Shown: positions 14,919 through 14,996 of the stretch, in pieces
How the letters are laid out: each line of letters opens with the position of its first letter
Position numbering within the stretch: the first letter of the stretch is position 1
Assembly (NCBI RefSeq): GCF_008974225.1
Contig: NZ_BKZR01000059.1
Span: forward strand, 1 to 14,996
Source of the DNA: Weizmannia acidilactici
GTDB lineage: Bacteria > Bacillota > Bacilli > Bacillales > Bacillaceae_C
Length of the DNA: 14,996 nt
Reading direction: 5' to 3'
Made by a program: the position numbers and the translations under genes
Notes under the pieces: model-generated
The model's input: only the letters and a program-made list of their open reading frames with translations
The model's database searches: none
What the model was told of the DNA's origin: nothing

Positions 14919-14996
14919 GGAAAATCCCGGGTCAAAGATTGGCATCAAGGCTTGATTCAGTGCCTGTTGGATGAGTCGGTCCATCACGGTAGGAAT
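14919..14996 (-). pseudogene. Group II intron reverse transcriptase/maturase fragment
   Basis: The minus strand from the window edge reads IPTVMDRLIQQALNQALMPI then FDPGFS, which matches the reverse-transcriptase domain of LtrA-type intron-encoded proteins (IPTVxDRxxQQAxxxxLxPIFxPxFSE). Homology stops before the usual SYGFRPGRS segment, at the junction with the quinone oxidoreductase near 14918. Only an internal piece is visible; the N-terminal part may continue past the window. The 3' part of the intron and its catalytic YADD box are absent here. Confidence 0.8.

Noticed and set aside
14195..14974. A long open frame of 259 codons that could be called as one gene
   Set aside because: Its first part lies within the 296-bp insertion, its middle is the quinone oxidoreductase remnant and its end is antisense to the intron RT fragment. 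It is a by-product of the insertions, without a ribosome binding site at its start.

Overview
The window looks like an accessory stretch of a low-GC Gram-positive chromosome, most likely Bacillaceae. Pointers are strong AGGAGG-type ribosome binding sites, a LysR gene divergent from a YwqN-like flavin reductase (an arrangement recalled from Bacillus subtilis), IS1182- and IS3-type transposase remnants, and a GC-rich palindromic repeat of the type dispersed in Bacillus genomes. No tRNA, rRNA or CRISPR array was seen. All family calls come from reading motifs by eye; no search was run.

Layout. 1-310: frameshifted tail of an IS1182-like transposase with its terminator. 595-6279 (minus strand): a cyclic-di-GMP block. 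In transcription order it holds a membrane-anchored PilZ receptor, an EAL-PAS-PAS phosphodiesterase, the decayed remains of a histidine kinase core, and a soluble five-PAS GGDEF diguanylate cyclase. The kinase remnant starts exactly where the phosphodiesterase frame stops, so the ancestor was probably one EAL-PAS-PAS-HisKA-HATPase protein. 7181-7972: an HTH (XRE) regulator with a MEDS-like sensory domain, in an AT-rich setting. 8121-10437: a graveyard of IS3 fragments, a 520-bp element bounded by TGTAAAC/GTTTACA that carries a small unknown gene, a broken unknown gene joined to a methyltransferase-like tail (RlmA type), and a palindromic repeat between two IS-end-like sequences. 10545-11619: a self-contained SAM-dependent methyltransferase unit with a perfect sigma-A-type promoter, a palindromic leader and a terminator. 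12305-13884: the LysR regulator and divergent FMN reductase sharing an intergenic region with a T-N11-A dyad. 14033-14996: a zinc-independent quinone oxidoreductase gene broken twice, once by a 296-bp foldback element with a perfect 7-bp target duplication and once by a group II intron reverse-transcriptase fragment at the right edge.

How it works together. The intact block can plausibly make (GGDEF), degrade (EAL) and sense (PilZ) cyclic-di-GMP under control of PAS sensory domains. The LysR/FMN reductase/quinone oxidoreductase group resembles a redox or electrophile stress locus whose last gene is dead. The most interesting structure is a pair of related non-autonomous elements (8227-8746 and 14169-14464) that share termini and subterminal repeats but carry no transposase, and the fossil EAL-kinase fusion.
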